This document shows positions 5,557-13,577 of a DNA stretch of 15,189 bases, piece after piece; within the stretch, counting starts at the first letter, position 1, and the number at the start of each line of letters is the position of its first letter. A model generated the notes under the pieces. That model made no database searches. It was not told the DNA's origin and saw only the letters and a list, made by a program, of their open reading frames with translations. Source of the stretch: JBFLYE01 sp040756715 [NCBI: bacterium] (GTDB lineage Bacteria; UBA9089; UBA9088); the NCBI GenBank assembly GCA_040756715.1, contig JBFLYE010000048.1, positions 1 to 15,189 on the forward strand. Reading direction: 5' to 3'. The position numbers and the translations under genes are program-made.

Positions 5557-6771
5557 ATGATTTCTGTTCTTGAAGCACAAAAGATAATCTTAGAGAGCGT
5601 AGATGTCCTAGGAGAAGAAGATATAGAGATTAGCTCGTTATTGAATAGGGTGTTATCACAAGACATCATCTCTACAATAGACATTCCGACCTCTAATCTC
5701 TCGGCAATGGATGGCTATGCTGTAGCTTCATCTGATACAAAAGGTGCATCAGAAAAGAATCCTGTTAGCTTAGAGGTTATTGAAGAAATTCCAGGGGAAG
5801 CAATTCCAAAAAAGGTGATAAAGAATGGCTTTGCATCCAGAATAATGACGGGTGCTATGCTTCCAGAGGGAGCAGATTCTGTTGTTATGATTGAGGATAC
5901 AGAGACAATGAGACAATCTGTTATGATAAAAAAAGAGACAAAGCCATATGAAAATGTTATCCAAAGGGGAGAGAACATAAAAAATGGTGAGCTTGTTTTG
6001 GAAAGGCAAAGGGTAATAGACCCTTCCTCAATTGGAATATTGGCATCATTAGGGATAACAAGCGTTAAAACAATAAAACAGCCAAAGATCGCTGTATTAG
6101 CCACGGGGAATGAGATAGTAGATATTAGGGGTGAATTATTGCCCGGAAAAATAAGGAATACAAATACCTGGACATTATCTGCTCAGATCAGAGAATCCTG
6201 GGCAATCCCAATAGACTTAGGGATAGGAAGGGACAACAAAGAAGATATATCTTCAAGGATTGAAAGGGGGCTAAAAGAGGCTGATATGCTCATAACCTCA
6301 GGCGGTGTCTCTATTGGCGACTATGACATTACAAGGGATGTTTTGGAGGATATGGGGCTTATGGTTAAGTTTCACAAGGTTGCAATGAGGCCAGGAAAGC
6401 CTACCCTGTTTGGAATAATTAAAGGAAAGCCATTCTTTGGCCTTCCAGGATACCCGGTTTCATCGATGGTTTGCTTTGAAATTCTTGCAAGACCAGCAAT
6501 CCTTAAGATGGGAGGAAGAAAAAATTTAGAAAGGCCAATAATTAAGGCAATATTGGGAGAGGAGATAAGAAAAAAAACAGATAGAAGGCATTATTTAAGG
6601 GTATCCCTCAAAAAGAAAAACGGCCTATTTGAGGCAAGGCTTTCAGGAAATCAAGGTTCATCTGTCTTAAGCTCAATGGTAAAGGCAGATGGCCTTCTTA
6701 TTGCAGAAAAAGATGTAGAATTTATCCCTTGTGGAAGTGAGGTTTCGGTTTATCTTTTAAGAAATGTTTGA
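5557..6771 (+). CDS. moeA: Molybdopterin molybdenumtransferase MoeA
   Basis: The 404-residue length is typical of MoeA. Family motifs appear in order: SAMDGYA at 49-55, IMTGAMLPEGADSVV at 96-110, ATGNEIV at 182-188, SGGVSIGDYD at 248-257, VAMRPGKPTLFG at 275-286 and GLPGYPVSS at 295-303, followed by the C-terminal domain IV. The enzyme inserts molybdate into adenylylated molybdopterin to give molybdenum cofactor, in the cytoplasm. The presence of the gene implies molybdenum or tungsten enzymes in this organism, though no other cofactor genes are in view. The start is supported by a promoter that places the ATG at the predicted transcript start. Its 3' end overlaps mtnA by 8 bp, so the two are translationally coupled even though their pathways are unrelated. 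Confidence 0.95.
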   Translation: MISVLEAQKIILESVDVLGEEDIEISSLLNRVLSQDIISTIDIPTSNLSAMDGYAVASSDTKGASEKNPVSLEVIEEIPGEAIPKKVIKNGFASRIMTGAMLPEGADSVVMIEDTETMRQSVMIKKETKPYENVIQRGENIKNGELVLERQRVIDPSSIGILASLGITSVKTIKQPKIAVLATGNEIVDIRGELLPGKIRNTNTWTLSAQIRESWAIPIDLGIGRDNKEDISSRIERGLKEADMLITSGGVSIGDYDITRDVLEDMGLMVKFHKVAMRPGKPTLFGIIKGKPFFGLPGYPVSSMVCFEILARPAILKMGGRKNLERPIIKAILGEEIRKKTDRRHYLRVSLKKKNGLFEARLSGNQGSSVLSSMVKADGLLIAEKDVEFIPCGSEVSVYLLRNV

Positions 6772-7675
6772 GCCACTTATCTGGGATAATGGTATGTTAA
6801 AAATTCTTGACCAGACAAGGCTTCCCGATGAGGTCTTCTGGATTTGTTGTAAAACTTACGAGGATGTTGCCTCCTGCATAAAAGAGATGAAGATAAGGGG
6901 AGCACCTGCGATTGGAATTGCGGGAGGATATGGAGTGGCAATGGCAGATGATAAAGAAAAGGCAATTGAGGTTTTAAAGAATACAAGGCCAACCGGAAGG
7001 GACCTTTTTTACACTTTAGAAAGAATGAAAAATAGCGATTGCAATCCTTTAGACCTGGCAAAGCAAATCCACCAAGAATTAAAGGAAAGAAACAGAAAAA
7101 TTGGCGAATATGGCCTTTCGCTTTTATATGATGGAATCTCCATCCTTACCCATTGCAATGCAGGCTCTCTTGCTTGCTGTGGCATAGGAACAGCCCTTGC
7201 TCCAATATACCTTGCCCATAGCAAGGGTATGGATATAAAGGTATTTGTAACCGAAACAAGGCCAAGGTGCCAGGGGGCAAGGCTTACAATGTATGAGCTT
7301 TCCCAAGCTAAAATTCCTGCCACCTTGATTGCCGATACAATGGTAGGCTATGTGATGAAGAATAGATTGGTTGATCTTGTCTTAGTGGGTGCGGATAGAA
7401 TAGCAAGAAATGGCGATATTGCAAATAAAATAGGGACATACCAAATAGCCATTTTGGCAGATTACCACAAGATTCCCTTCTATTGCCTTGCCCCAACCTC
7501 AACGATTGATTTAAATATTGAAGATGGTAGCCAAATTATAATTGAAGAAAGGGATAAAAATGAGCTTGGCTATAATTTTGATTGCCTAAACCCAGCCTTT
7601 GACATTACCCCAAATCTACTTATTGCAGGAATAATTACAGAGAAGGGGATATATTCAAGAAATCCTAATTTCTAA
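6764..7675 (+). CDS. mtnA: S-methyl-5-thioribose-1-phosphate isomerase (MtnA family)
   Basis: The 303-residue protein shows the signature motifs of this eIF2B-like isomerase family: LDQTRLP near 15-21, RGAPAIG at 45-51, THCNAGS with the catalytic cysteine at 131, ETRPRCQGARLT at 164-175, GADRIARNGDIANKIGTYQ with the catalytic aspartate at 211, and NPAFDITP near the end. It converts methylthioribose-1-phosphate to methylthioribulose-1-phosphate in methionine salvage; relatives act on 5-deoxyribose-1-phosphate. It is shorter than the usual ~340-360 residues, partly because the loop before NPAFD is reduced, but both catalytic residues are kept. No other salvage gene is nearby, so the physiological substrate is open. 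Its ATG overlaps the moeA stop region, and its end overlaps the convergent cca gene by 11 bp. Confidence 0.92.
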   Translation: MFEPLIWDNGMLKILDQTRLPDEVFWICCKTYEDVASCIKEMKIRGAPAIGIAGGYGVAMADDKEKAIEVLKNTRPTGRDLFYTLERMKNSDCNPLDLAKQIHQELKERNRKIGEYGLSLLYDGISILTHCNAGSLACCGIGTALAPIYLAHSKGMDIKVFVTETRPRCQGARLTMYELSQAKIPATLIADTMVGYVMKNRLVDLVLVGADRIARNGDIANKIGTYQIAILADYHKIPFYCLAPTSTIDLNIEDGSQIIIEERDKNELGYNFDCLNPAFDITPNLLIAGIITEKGIYSRNPNF

Positions 7676-9062
7676 ATCCCAAATATTCCTTTACCAGCCC
7701 AAATGCATCCTCTTTATTCTTTATCTTCCCCTCAATCCAGGCCTCTTCAATCAATAAAAGGAGCTTTCCAATTAAAGGAGATTCCTCCAAATCAAATTTT
7801 TCCATTATTTCCTTGCCATTTACCATCTTTGGCGGTTTTATTCCCTCTTCTTTGCTAAAGATAAAATCCAATATTTTCTTTATTCCCATCTCATGGTTTC
7901 TTATGTCCTCCTCTGTGGTTGCTTCTCCCACCGCAGAATACCGGTCAGCAAGGGAGAGAATAAGGAGCATAATTAGGTCATCAGAGAGGTCTTTTCCTAG
8001 TCTAAATATAGCCTTTTTTGTTACTACTCCACCTTGAATAAGGGTTCCTATCCTCATATGATTTAATGTAATCCTTGCCATGGTTAGAATTTCTCTCTGT
8101 GAAAATTTAAGCCTTTTCCCTATATTTTTTATATATTTTTCTCCTAGCCTTTCATGTCCAATAAATCTTAATCTCCCATCTTCTTCTTTAATTGTCTCTG
8201 GCTTTCCCAAATCATGGAGAAGCCCAATTAGCTTAAGAATAGAAAGCCTTGTATGGTCAGAGGATGTAGCCTCCCCTAGATATTCCTTGATCTTTTCTGA
8301 ATATTCAGGGAATAGGAAATTAGAAGCTATAGCCTCTATCTGTTTTGCTGTTTCAAATGAATGCTCTAATAGGTCTAAATGGTGATAGCCCCTTCCCTCT
8401 ATTTTTGAGAGGGGAATAATCTCTGGAATGATGTTGGATAAAATGCCAACCGAAAAGGCAAGCTTTAAAAATTTATAAGATTCTTTATGTTTCAATATTT
8501 CAAATAGCTCATAGGCTATCCTTTCAGATGCTACATTTTTTATAAGATAGGAATTCTCCTTTATGGTTTTAATTGTTTCTTTTTCTATTTCAAAGTTAAG
8601 GCTTGAGGAAAACCTAACTGCCCTAAGTAGCCTTAATGGATCCCCAATAAGGCTTTCCTTTGATACCATTCTTATTGCTTTTTTTTGAATATCAGAAATT
8701 CCGTTTACAAGGTCTATTATCTCTGAAAAAGAGGGTCCTTTCATGGCAAGGCTATTCATTGTAAAATCCCTTCTTTTAATATCCCTTTCTATATCTCCTT
8801 CAATCCTTGAGAAATCAAGGGTAAGGTCTTTTAAAACAACCCTTCCACAATTCTTGTCCAAAAGAACAAATGCCCCTTTTAAAACATTGGAGACATCCCT
8901 TGCAAATCCTATGGGATCTTTTGAAACAGAGAAATCTATATCCTTTGATGACCTTTTTAGAAGCCTATCCCTTATGAAGCCACCCACCAGGAAGAATTCG
9001 CTATCCCTTTTTTTTGCGATTGATGAAATGGTAGAAAATGGTTCTTGTTTTGATACGATCAT
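7665..9062 (-). CDS. cca: CCA tRNA nucleotidyltransferase with HD domain
   Basis: The 465-residue enzyme starts with a class II nucleotidyltransferase head: GGFIRD at 27-32, the metal-binding DID at 41-43, the RRDFTMN motif at 97-103 and the neck motif GDPLRLLRAVRF at 140-151. The C-terminal half contains an HD domain with H234, H283-D284 (LLHDLGKPE), H303 and an aspartate in LSLADRYS. The enzyme adds or repairs the 3' CCA of tRNAs; a poly(A) polymerase of the same family cannot be excluded by sequence alone. The HD part may give phosphohydrolase or phosphodiesterase activity, as in other bacterial CCA enzymes. It is last in the nuoM-cyclo-ligase-Mth938-cca run, 19 bp after the preceding stop, and overlaps mtnA at its 3' end. 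Confidence 0.92.
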   Translation of the reverse strand: MIVSKQEPFSTISSIAKKRDSEFFLVGGFIRDRLLKRSSKDIDFSVSKDPIGFARDVSNVLKGAFVLLDKNCGRVVLKDLTLDFSRIEGDIERDIKRRDFTMNSLAMKGPSFSEIIDLVNGISDIQKKAIRMVSKESLIGDPLRLLRAVRFSSSLNFEIEKETIKTIKENSYLIKNVASERIAYELFEILKHKESYKFLKLAFSVGILSNIIPEIIPLSKIEGRGYHHLDLLEHSFETAKQIEAIASNFLFPEYSEKIKEYLGEATSSDHTRLSILKLIGLLHDLGKPETIKEEDGRLRFIGHERLGEKYIKNIGKRLKFSQREILTMARITLNHMRIGTLIQGGVVTKKAIFRLGKDLSDDLIMLLILSLADRYSAVGEATTEEDIRNHEMGIKKILDFIFSKEEGIKPPKMVNGKEIMEKFDLEESPLIGKLLLLIEEAWIEGKIKNKEDAFGLVKEYLGFRN

Positions 9063-9081
9063 TGCCGCAGCTTAAGATTTA

Positions 9082-9420
9082 TCAACAGGTAAGATGAAAG
9101 GCTCCACAGACCTTCTTATTTTTTGAAATCTTATTATAGGTTTTGAAAGCATTTTCTGTTGGTTCTTCAATAAGGGTGATTCCTTGCTCTAAAATGGCTC
9201 TCTTTGCACAAGGAAGAACATTCATCATTCCTGGGCTTCCCTTTCCAACCACAAGGACATCTGGTTTTTCCTCTAATATTCCTTTTATATCATTATGGCA
9301 TACACTATGACCGCTTTTCCTCCACCAACTCCCTTCTATCCTATCTGGATAAATAATAAGGTCTTGGGTATATACCTTTCCTTCAATAACCATTCTTCCA
9401 AAGCTATAGGATTCTATCAT
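9082..9420 (-). CDS. Mth938-like (AAMDC/NDUFAF3 superfamily) domain protein
   Basis: The 112-residue protein consists of one Mth938 domain, formerly DUF498. It has an opening SFGRMVIEGKVYTQDLIIYPD, a middle WWRKSGHSVCHNDI and DVLVVGKGSPGMM, and the characteristic ending GAFHLTC. In mitochondria the relative NDUFAF3 helps assemble respiratory complex I; bacterial members have no firmly known role. Its position two genes after a nuoM homologue is therefore suggestive, but a direct link is only inference. The ATG overlaps the cyclo-ligase stop by 4 bp. No signal peptide or membrane segment is present, so the protein is cytoplasmic. Confidence 0.85.
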   Translation of the reverse strand: MIESYSFGRMVIEGKVYTQDLIIYPDRIEGSWWRKSGHSVCHNDIKGILEEKPDVLVVGKGSPGMMNVLPCAKRAILEQGITLIEEPTENAFKTYNKISKNKKVCGAFHLTC

Positions 9421-9998
9421 ACCTTTTTCAATTTACAATCTGCAATTATAACCCCCTCCTCGGTTATTATCTTATCAACCCCTATATCCTTTATTGCATT
9501 CGGGATATTATCTACTATCTGAAGAGAAAATGCAAGGCCTATTTTTTTACAAGAAATCAAAGGAAGGAGCCGGTCATAGTATCCACCCCCATAGCCAATC
9601 CTGAATCCCCTTTTATCAAAACAAACACCAGGCACAAGGACAAGCTCAATATCTTCTAAAGAAATGGGTCTTTTAGTAATTGGCTCTTTTATTCCACAAT
9701 AGCCTGGCTTTACCTCAGAAAGAGCTTTTATCTCATAAATCCCAAGGTTTTTTTCTTCTACCCTTGGAAGAAATACCCTCTTTTTACATTCCGCACTCCG
9801 CACTCCGCATTCCGCAATCATAATGTCTGTCCTTACCTCAGAGCGGAATGAATAATAAAAAAGGATATTATCCGCTTTGATAAAATCTTCTAATAAAAAA
9901 AGATTTTCCTTTATTTTTCTGCTTTTTTCAAGGATTTCTTCTTCTCTTTGAGAATCCCTAATTTTAAGGATTTCTTTCCTTATTTCTTCCTTATTCAT
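9417..9998 (-). CDS. 5-formyltetrahydrofolate cyclo-ligase
   Basis: The 193-residue protein matches the family in length and motifs: an N-terminal KEEIRKEILKIRDS helix, FYYSFRSEVRTD, KRVFLPRVE, and the nucleotide-binding PGVCFDKRGFRIGYGGGYYDR at about 123-143. The enzyme uses ATP to convert 5-formyltetrahydrofolate to 5,10-methenyltetrahydrofolate in one-carbon metabolism. Residues 61-71 (IAECGVRSAEC) are encoded by a 7-bp tandem repeat and look like an insertion of about four residues between the usual T-x-x-L-I helix and KRV. The reading frame remains open and all core motifs are intact. It overlaps nuoM by 8 bp upstream and the Mth938-like gene by 4 bp downstream, so it is part of one transcription unit. 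Confidence 0.92.
   Translation of the reverse strand: MNKEEIRKEILKIRDSQREEEILEKSRKIKENLFLLEDFIKADNILFYYSFRSEVRTDIMIAECGVRSAECKKRVFLPRVEEKNLGIYEIKALSEVKPGYCGIKEPITKRPISLEDIELVLVPGVCFDKRGFRIGYGGGYYDRLLPLISCKKIGLAFSLQIVDNIPNAIKDIGVDKIITEEGVIIADCKLKKV
9788..9815 (-). repeat. Heptanucleotide repeat, four units, inside the cyclo-ligase gene
   Basis: On the minus strand the sequence reads GCGGAAT, GCGGAGT, GCGGAGT, GCGGAAT. Each unit is exactly 7 bp, so gain or loss of one unit would shift the reading frame. It encodes the odd ECGVRSAEC segment. Confidence 0.9.
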
Positions 9999-11436
9999 AA
10001 AACAGAAAGGATAGAGAGGAGAGGGAAGAATTCATAAAGTCTAATGCTATCTTTGGATAAAGACCAATGAGAAATACCATTATCATAAGGGGAATCACGC
10101 TTATCCATTCCCTGATCTCTAAGTCGGATAGGTCTTTGTATTTTTCATTAAGAGGCCCAAAGAATACATAGCGATACATCCAGAGCATATAGATTGCACC
10201 GATAAGGACGCCAAAAACCGCACCCCCGGTAATTATGGGAAAAACAGGGAATGCACCAATAAAGCACAAAAATTCACTTACAAACCCAGAAAGACCAGGA
10301 AGGCCGATTGAGGCTAAAACAGCTATTCCCATAATTGCACAATAGGAGGGAACAACCTTTGCTATGCCACCAAAACCAAGGATTTCCCGGTGATGAGCCC
10401 TGTCATAGATAACGCCAACCAAAAGAAAGAGAGAGCCGGTGATTATACCATGGTTAAACATCTGTAAAACCGCACCATTAAAGCCATTTGTTGTAAAGGC
10501 AGACATCCCAAGCAAACAATAGCCCATATGTGATATGGATGAGCAGGCAATCATTCGCTTAAGGTCTTTTTGTGCCATTGCGGTAAACGCACCATAAATG
10601 ATATTGATAAGGCCAAGAATGGCAAGGAAATAAGAAAAATTAGGGGTTACCTCTGGCAATATCCCAAAATTTACCCTCAAAAGCCCATAAGCCCCAAGTT
10701 TAAGGAGGACGCCAGCAAGGAGAATAGAGCCAGCAGTAGGTGCTTCGGTATGGGCATCGGGAAGCCAGGTATGAAAGGGAAATATAGGAACCTTAACTGC
10801 AAAGCCAAAGAATAATAAAATCCAGATAAATTTTGCATTTTGCAATATCTCCTGATGTCCAATAAGCTCTGTAATATCAAATGTATTTGTCTGGATAAAT
10901 ATCCAGATGATTCCAATGAGCATAAGCACAGAGCCGATAGCGGTATATAAAATAAACTTAATTGCTGCATATATTCTTTTTTCTCCACCCCAGATGCCAA
11001 TGATGAGATACATTGGAATAAGGACGAGCTCCCAGAAGATATAGAAAAGAAAGAGGTCAAGAGCTGAAAACACACCCAGCATCCCTGTTTCAAGGATGAG
11101 GAAAGAGATAAAATAGCCCTTTACCCTATTTTTTATATTAAATGAGACAAGGATAGAGATTGGGCTTAATAAGGAGGTAAGAAAGAATAGGGGAAGGCTT
11201 ATTCCATCAAGTCCAATATGGTATGAAATCTTGAATAAGGGAATCCAGGGAATATTCACGACAAATTGAAATGAGGGGTTTGCTCTATCAAATGAAAGCA
11301 AGAAAAGGATTGAGCCAATGAGGGGAATAGTTGAAAACAGAAGGGAAAATCCCTTAATCAGCCTTTCATTTTTAAGGAATAAAATTGGAATGATCCCGAT
11401 TAGGGGAACAAATATTGATAAAGAGAGAATATCCAT
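9991..11436 (-). CDS. nuoM: NADH-quinone oxidoreductase subunit M (NuoM-type proton-pumping membrane subunit)
   Basis: This very hydrophobic 481-residue protein has about 14 predicted transmembrane segments. It carries NuoM hallmarks: YIFWELVLIPMYLIIGIWGG with the key glutamate at 136, GFAVKVPIFPFHTWLPDAHTEAP with the lysine at 215, GSILLAGVLLKLGAYGLLR, and KRMIACSSISHMGYCLLG. These point to NuoM rather than NuoL or MrpD, though a related hydrogenase or antiporter subunit is possible. In complex I it is one of three antiporter-like proton-translocating subunits in the inner membrane. No nuoL or nuoN is adjacent: the upstream gene is an NHL-repeat protein and the downstream gene is folate-related. 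Either the complex is encoded in scattered pieces or this is an orphan copy. No Shine-Dalgarno precedes the ATG. Confidence 0.9.
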   Translation of the reverse strand: MDILSLSIFVPLIGIIPILFLKNERLIKGFSLLFSTIPLIGSILFLLSFDRANPSFQFVVNIPWIPLFKISYHIGLDGISLPLFFLTSLLSPISILVSFNIKNRVKGYFISFLILETGMLGVFSALDLFLFYIFWELVLIPMYLIIGIWGGEKRIYAAIKFILYTAIGSVLMLIGIIWIFIQTNTFDITELIGHQEILQNAKFIWILLFFGFAVKVPIFPFHTWLPDAHTEAPTAGSILLAGVLLKLGAYGLLRVNFGILPEVTPNFSYFLAILGLINIIYGAFTAMAQKDLKRMIACSSISHMGYCLLGMSAFTTNGFNGAVLQMFNHGIITGSLFLLVGVIYDRAHHREILGFGGIAKVVPSYCAIMGIAVLASIGLPGLSGFVSEFLCFIGAFPVFPIITGGAVFGVLIGAIYMLWMYRYVFFGPLNEKYKDLSDLEIREWISVIPLMIMVFLIGLYPKIALDFMNSSLSSLSFLFYE

Positions 11437-11590
11437 TTTATATTTGGCTCTTTAAGACTTTTTTCTGTCAAAAACCTCTTTCATTGCTAATTGCTAATTT
11501 TGCATTGCTAATTTTATATAATCCACAAAAAACCCCGTAGAACTATTATAATTATTCCATCTTCAATTTGCCATTTAAAATTTTCCCATT
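11437..11590. other. 154-bp gap between the NHL gene and nuoM
   Basis: The gap holds a heptamer array (11483-11517) and, next to the NHL stop, a second, more degenerate A/T-rich stretch of the same look (about 11555-11590). A consensus TTGACA on the minus strand (11471-11466) lies at the exact distance seen for the leaderless promoters, but the sequence at the -10 position is GCCAAA, a poor match. A TATAAT (11550-11545) has only a weak -35. No terminator hairpin was found. Confidence 0.5.
11483..11517 (-). repeat. Heptanucleotide repeat, about five units, upstream of nuoM
   Basis: Read on the plus strand, the units are ATTGCTA, ATTGCTA, ATTTTGC, ATTGCTA and ATTTTAT. On the minus strand the best units read TAGCAAT and GCAAAAT. 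The 7-bp period is exact. Confidence 0.85.
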
Positions 11591-13480
11591 TCAATAAACC
11601 TCTATTTCTTTTTCATTTATGTTATTTTCTTCGTTTTCTTCTTCTATCTTGTTTTCGCAGTCTGCCACAACCCTTATTGTTTGTATGCCTTCTTCGCTGG
11701 GAAGCCAGATTGTATTTATGGTTGTGCTTTCTTTGTCCTTTAAGCTTTTTATTATCTTTCCAAATCCAATGTTAGAAGAATTACAAAAGAAACCTACACT
11801 AATGAAATCTGCCTTTGTATTTCCTATATTCTTTATGGTTGCCTTTATCCTTGTCCATATCCCAAGCTTTGGCTCTAAAACATCTATTTCAGAAACAACA
11901 AGGTCAGCTAGATTAGACTTGGGTTTAACCACCCCTTTCTTTTTCATAGGAGAAAGGAATCTATCGTCTTTTTCCCCAAAAACCACCATCCTATGATTTC
12001 CACAATCAGCAATGTAGAGATTAGAATCAGCATCAAGGAATAATCCATAGGGATAGAGAAGCTTTATGGGTAATACATCAATAATTTTTCCATAAAAATC
12101 AAGCTTTAAGATGCAATTTTTTTCCCTCTCTGCTACATAGATATTGCTATCCTTGTCAACTACAATCCCAGCGGGAGAGAGAAGATTCTCTATGGTTTTT
12201 ACCAATATGCCAGATTGCGAAAATTTTTTTATTGTATTGCCATCAGAGACAAGGATAAATCCAAAATTGTCCTTCGCAATGCAAGATGGCTCTTTAAGAG
12301 AAGAACAGAGTGTTCCAAGATATTCTCCATCTAAAGAAAACCTCATAATTTCCTTAGAGCAAAGAACAAAGATAGCCTTCTTATCTACAAGCAAATCCCT
12401 TGGGAAGGTAAGGCTTGAAAGCCTTAAAATCTCATTTCCTCCTTTGTCAAATTTTATAACCACATTTTCCCTTGAGCTTAAACAATAAATATTTTCATAA
12501 CCATCAACGAATATTGCAATAGGTGAGGGGAAATCCCAAACTGCCTTTGGCTTAAAGGAGAAGTCAAGAGAGAGAATTCTGTTATTTCCTGTATCTGCAA
12601 TGTATATACCATCCTTGCTCAAAGCAACATCATAAGGAAGATTAAGCCTTTCTAAGGATTTTCCCGAGGCTTTCCATTCCTCTTCAAGAATTCCATCAAG
12701 GGAAAATTTTAAGACCCTATTTCCTCCCTTCTCGGAAACAAAGATGGATGAGCGGTTGAAAGCAAGATCAGCTGGATTTGACAAACCTTTAATAAATGGA
12801 ACAAATCCATTATCGGCAAGCTTTACAATAGAAGAGCTATCCGTAATATAGAGATTTTTATCAGGAGAGAATGCTAATCCACCTGGATTATTTATTCCCC
12901 TTATTGATTCAATAAATCCTCCATCCTTATTAAACCTCATAATTCTATCATTGGAGGAATCAGAGATGTATACATCCTCATCTATTGCTATTCCACAAGG
13001 CCATTTTAGACCCTCTTTCTTTCCAAATTCCATAATAAATCTTCCTTCCAGGCTGAATTTTTGAACTATGCCATTTCCCGAATCAACCACATAGAGATAA
13101 TCGTCTTTATCAAAGGCTATAGAATTTGGATACCTAAATCTTCCTTTTCCCTCTCCCAAGCCACCTATGTTCATCTTGAATGTGCCGTCAGGAGAAAATA
13201 CAGAAATTCTATTGTTCCAGGTATCAGATACATATATATCGCCTCTGGAATTTATGGCTACATCCATTGGTCCATCAAGGCATCTCTTACCTTCTCCCCT
13301 TTCTCCAAAGTCAAGAGAAAGCCTTCCATCCCTTGTATATTTTTTTATTCTGGAGTCTCCCGAGGAAACAACATAGATCATCCCAGCTTTATCTATACAA
13401 ATGCCGGATGGCACTTGGAAATTCCAGTTAATATCTGGAAAGACAAAGAGCGAAAAAAGTAAAGGGGTTATCTTTTTCAT
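11591..13480 (-). CDS. Secreted NHL-repeat beta-propeller protein with C-terminal CARDB domain
   Basis: The 629-residue protein has a short hydrophobic N-terminus (about 1-15) that is a probable export signal. From about 20 to 510 I count twelve NHL-type repeats, each of about 38-47 residues with a core such as P-x-x-[IV]-A-x-D-x-x-x-x-[IL]-Y-[VI]-x-D-x-x-N-x-R-I. This suggests two six-bladed propellers. The end, about 522-629, is a CARDB domain: ADLVVSEIDVLEP, IKATIKNIGNTKADF, and a closing CENKIEEENEENNINEKEIEV. CARDB domains are adhesion-like immunoglobulin-type folds. Secreted NHL propellers often bind proteins or carbohydrates, but no ligand can be assigned. The start has no Shine-Dalgarno and lies 7 nt after a TATAAT. 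Confidence 0.88.
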   Translation of the reverse strand: MKKITPLLFSLFVFPDINWNFQVPSGICIDKAGMIYVVSSGDSRIKKYTRDGRLSLDFGERGEGKRCLDGPMDVAINSRGDIYVSDTWNNRISVFSPDGTFKMNIGGLGEGKGRFRYPNSIAFDKDDYLYVVDSGNGIVQKFSLEGRFIMEFGKKEGLKWPCGIAIDEDVYISDSSNDRIMRFNKDGGFIESIRGINNPGGLAFSPDKNLYITDSSSIVKLADNGFVPFIKGLSNPADLAFNRSSIFVSEKGGNRVLKFSLDGILEEEWKASGKSLERLNLPYDVALSKDGIYIADTGNNRILSLDFSFKPKAVWDFPSPIAIFVDGYENIYCLSSRENVVIKFDKGGNEILRLSSLTFPRDLLVDKKAIFVLCSKEIMRFSLDGEYLGTLCSSLKEPSCIAKDNFGFILVSDGNTIKKFSQSGILVKTIENLLSPAGIVVDKDSNIYVAEREKNCILKLDFYGKIIDVLPIKLLYPYGLFLDADSNLYIADCGNHRMVVFGEKDDRFLSPMKKKGVVKPKSNLADLVVSEIDVLEPKLGIWTRIKATIKNIGNTKADFISVGFFCNSSNIGFGKIIKSLKDKESTTINTIWLPSEEGIQTIRVVADCENKIEEENEENNINEKEIEVY

Positions 13481-13487
13481 AAGAAAT

Positions 13488-13516
13488 ATTATAAAAAAAC
13501 AAGCCTTTTTTGTCTA
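13488..13516 (-). promoter_or_regulatory. Sigma70-type promoter of the NHL gene, predicted leaderless
   Basis: On the minus strand, TAGACA (13516-13511), a 17-nt spacer and a perfect TATAAT (13493-13488) are followed by 7 nt and the ATG at 13480. The spacing is the same as for fliY, and again there is no Shine-Dalgarno. Confidence 0.7.
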
Positions 13517-13538
13517 ATGAAAGTTGACATTAAGATAA

Positions 13539-13568
13539 TTGACAAGAAAATATAGTTAAATGTATTAT
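13539..13568 (+). promoter_or_regulatory. Sigma70-type promoter of the tusA-like gene, nearly leaderless
   Basis: A perfect TTGACA (13539-13544), an 18-nt spacer and TATTAT (13563-13568, 5 of 6) lie 9 nt before the ATG at 13578. The predicted 5' leader is 0-3 nt. A second TTGACA at 13524-13529 and a TATAGT at 13551-13556 are alternatives with poorer spacing. The promoter is back-to-back with that of the NHL gene. Confidence 0.55.
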
Positions 13569-13577
13569 TTTTTAATA

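Noticed and set aside
6777-7502. Several minus-strand open frames opposite mtnA
   Set aside because: They lie antisense to a gene with full family motifs, have no recognisable domains and overlap each other.
12144-13462. Plus-strand open frames opposite the NHL-repeat gene
   Set aside because: They are by-products of the repeated coding sequence on the other strand; the propeller repeats leave no doubt about the coding strand.
13560-13577. Upstream in-frame ATG that would start the tusA-like protein with MYYFLI
   Set aside because: The best promoter overlaps these codons, no ribosome binding site is present, and TusA proteins normally begin just before the LDVRGLRCP stretch.
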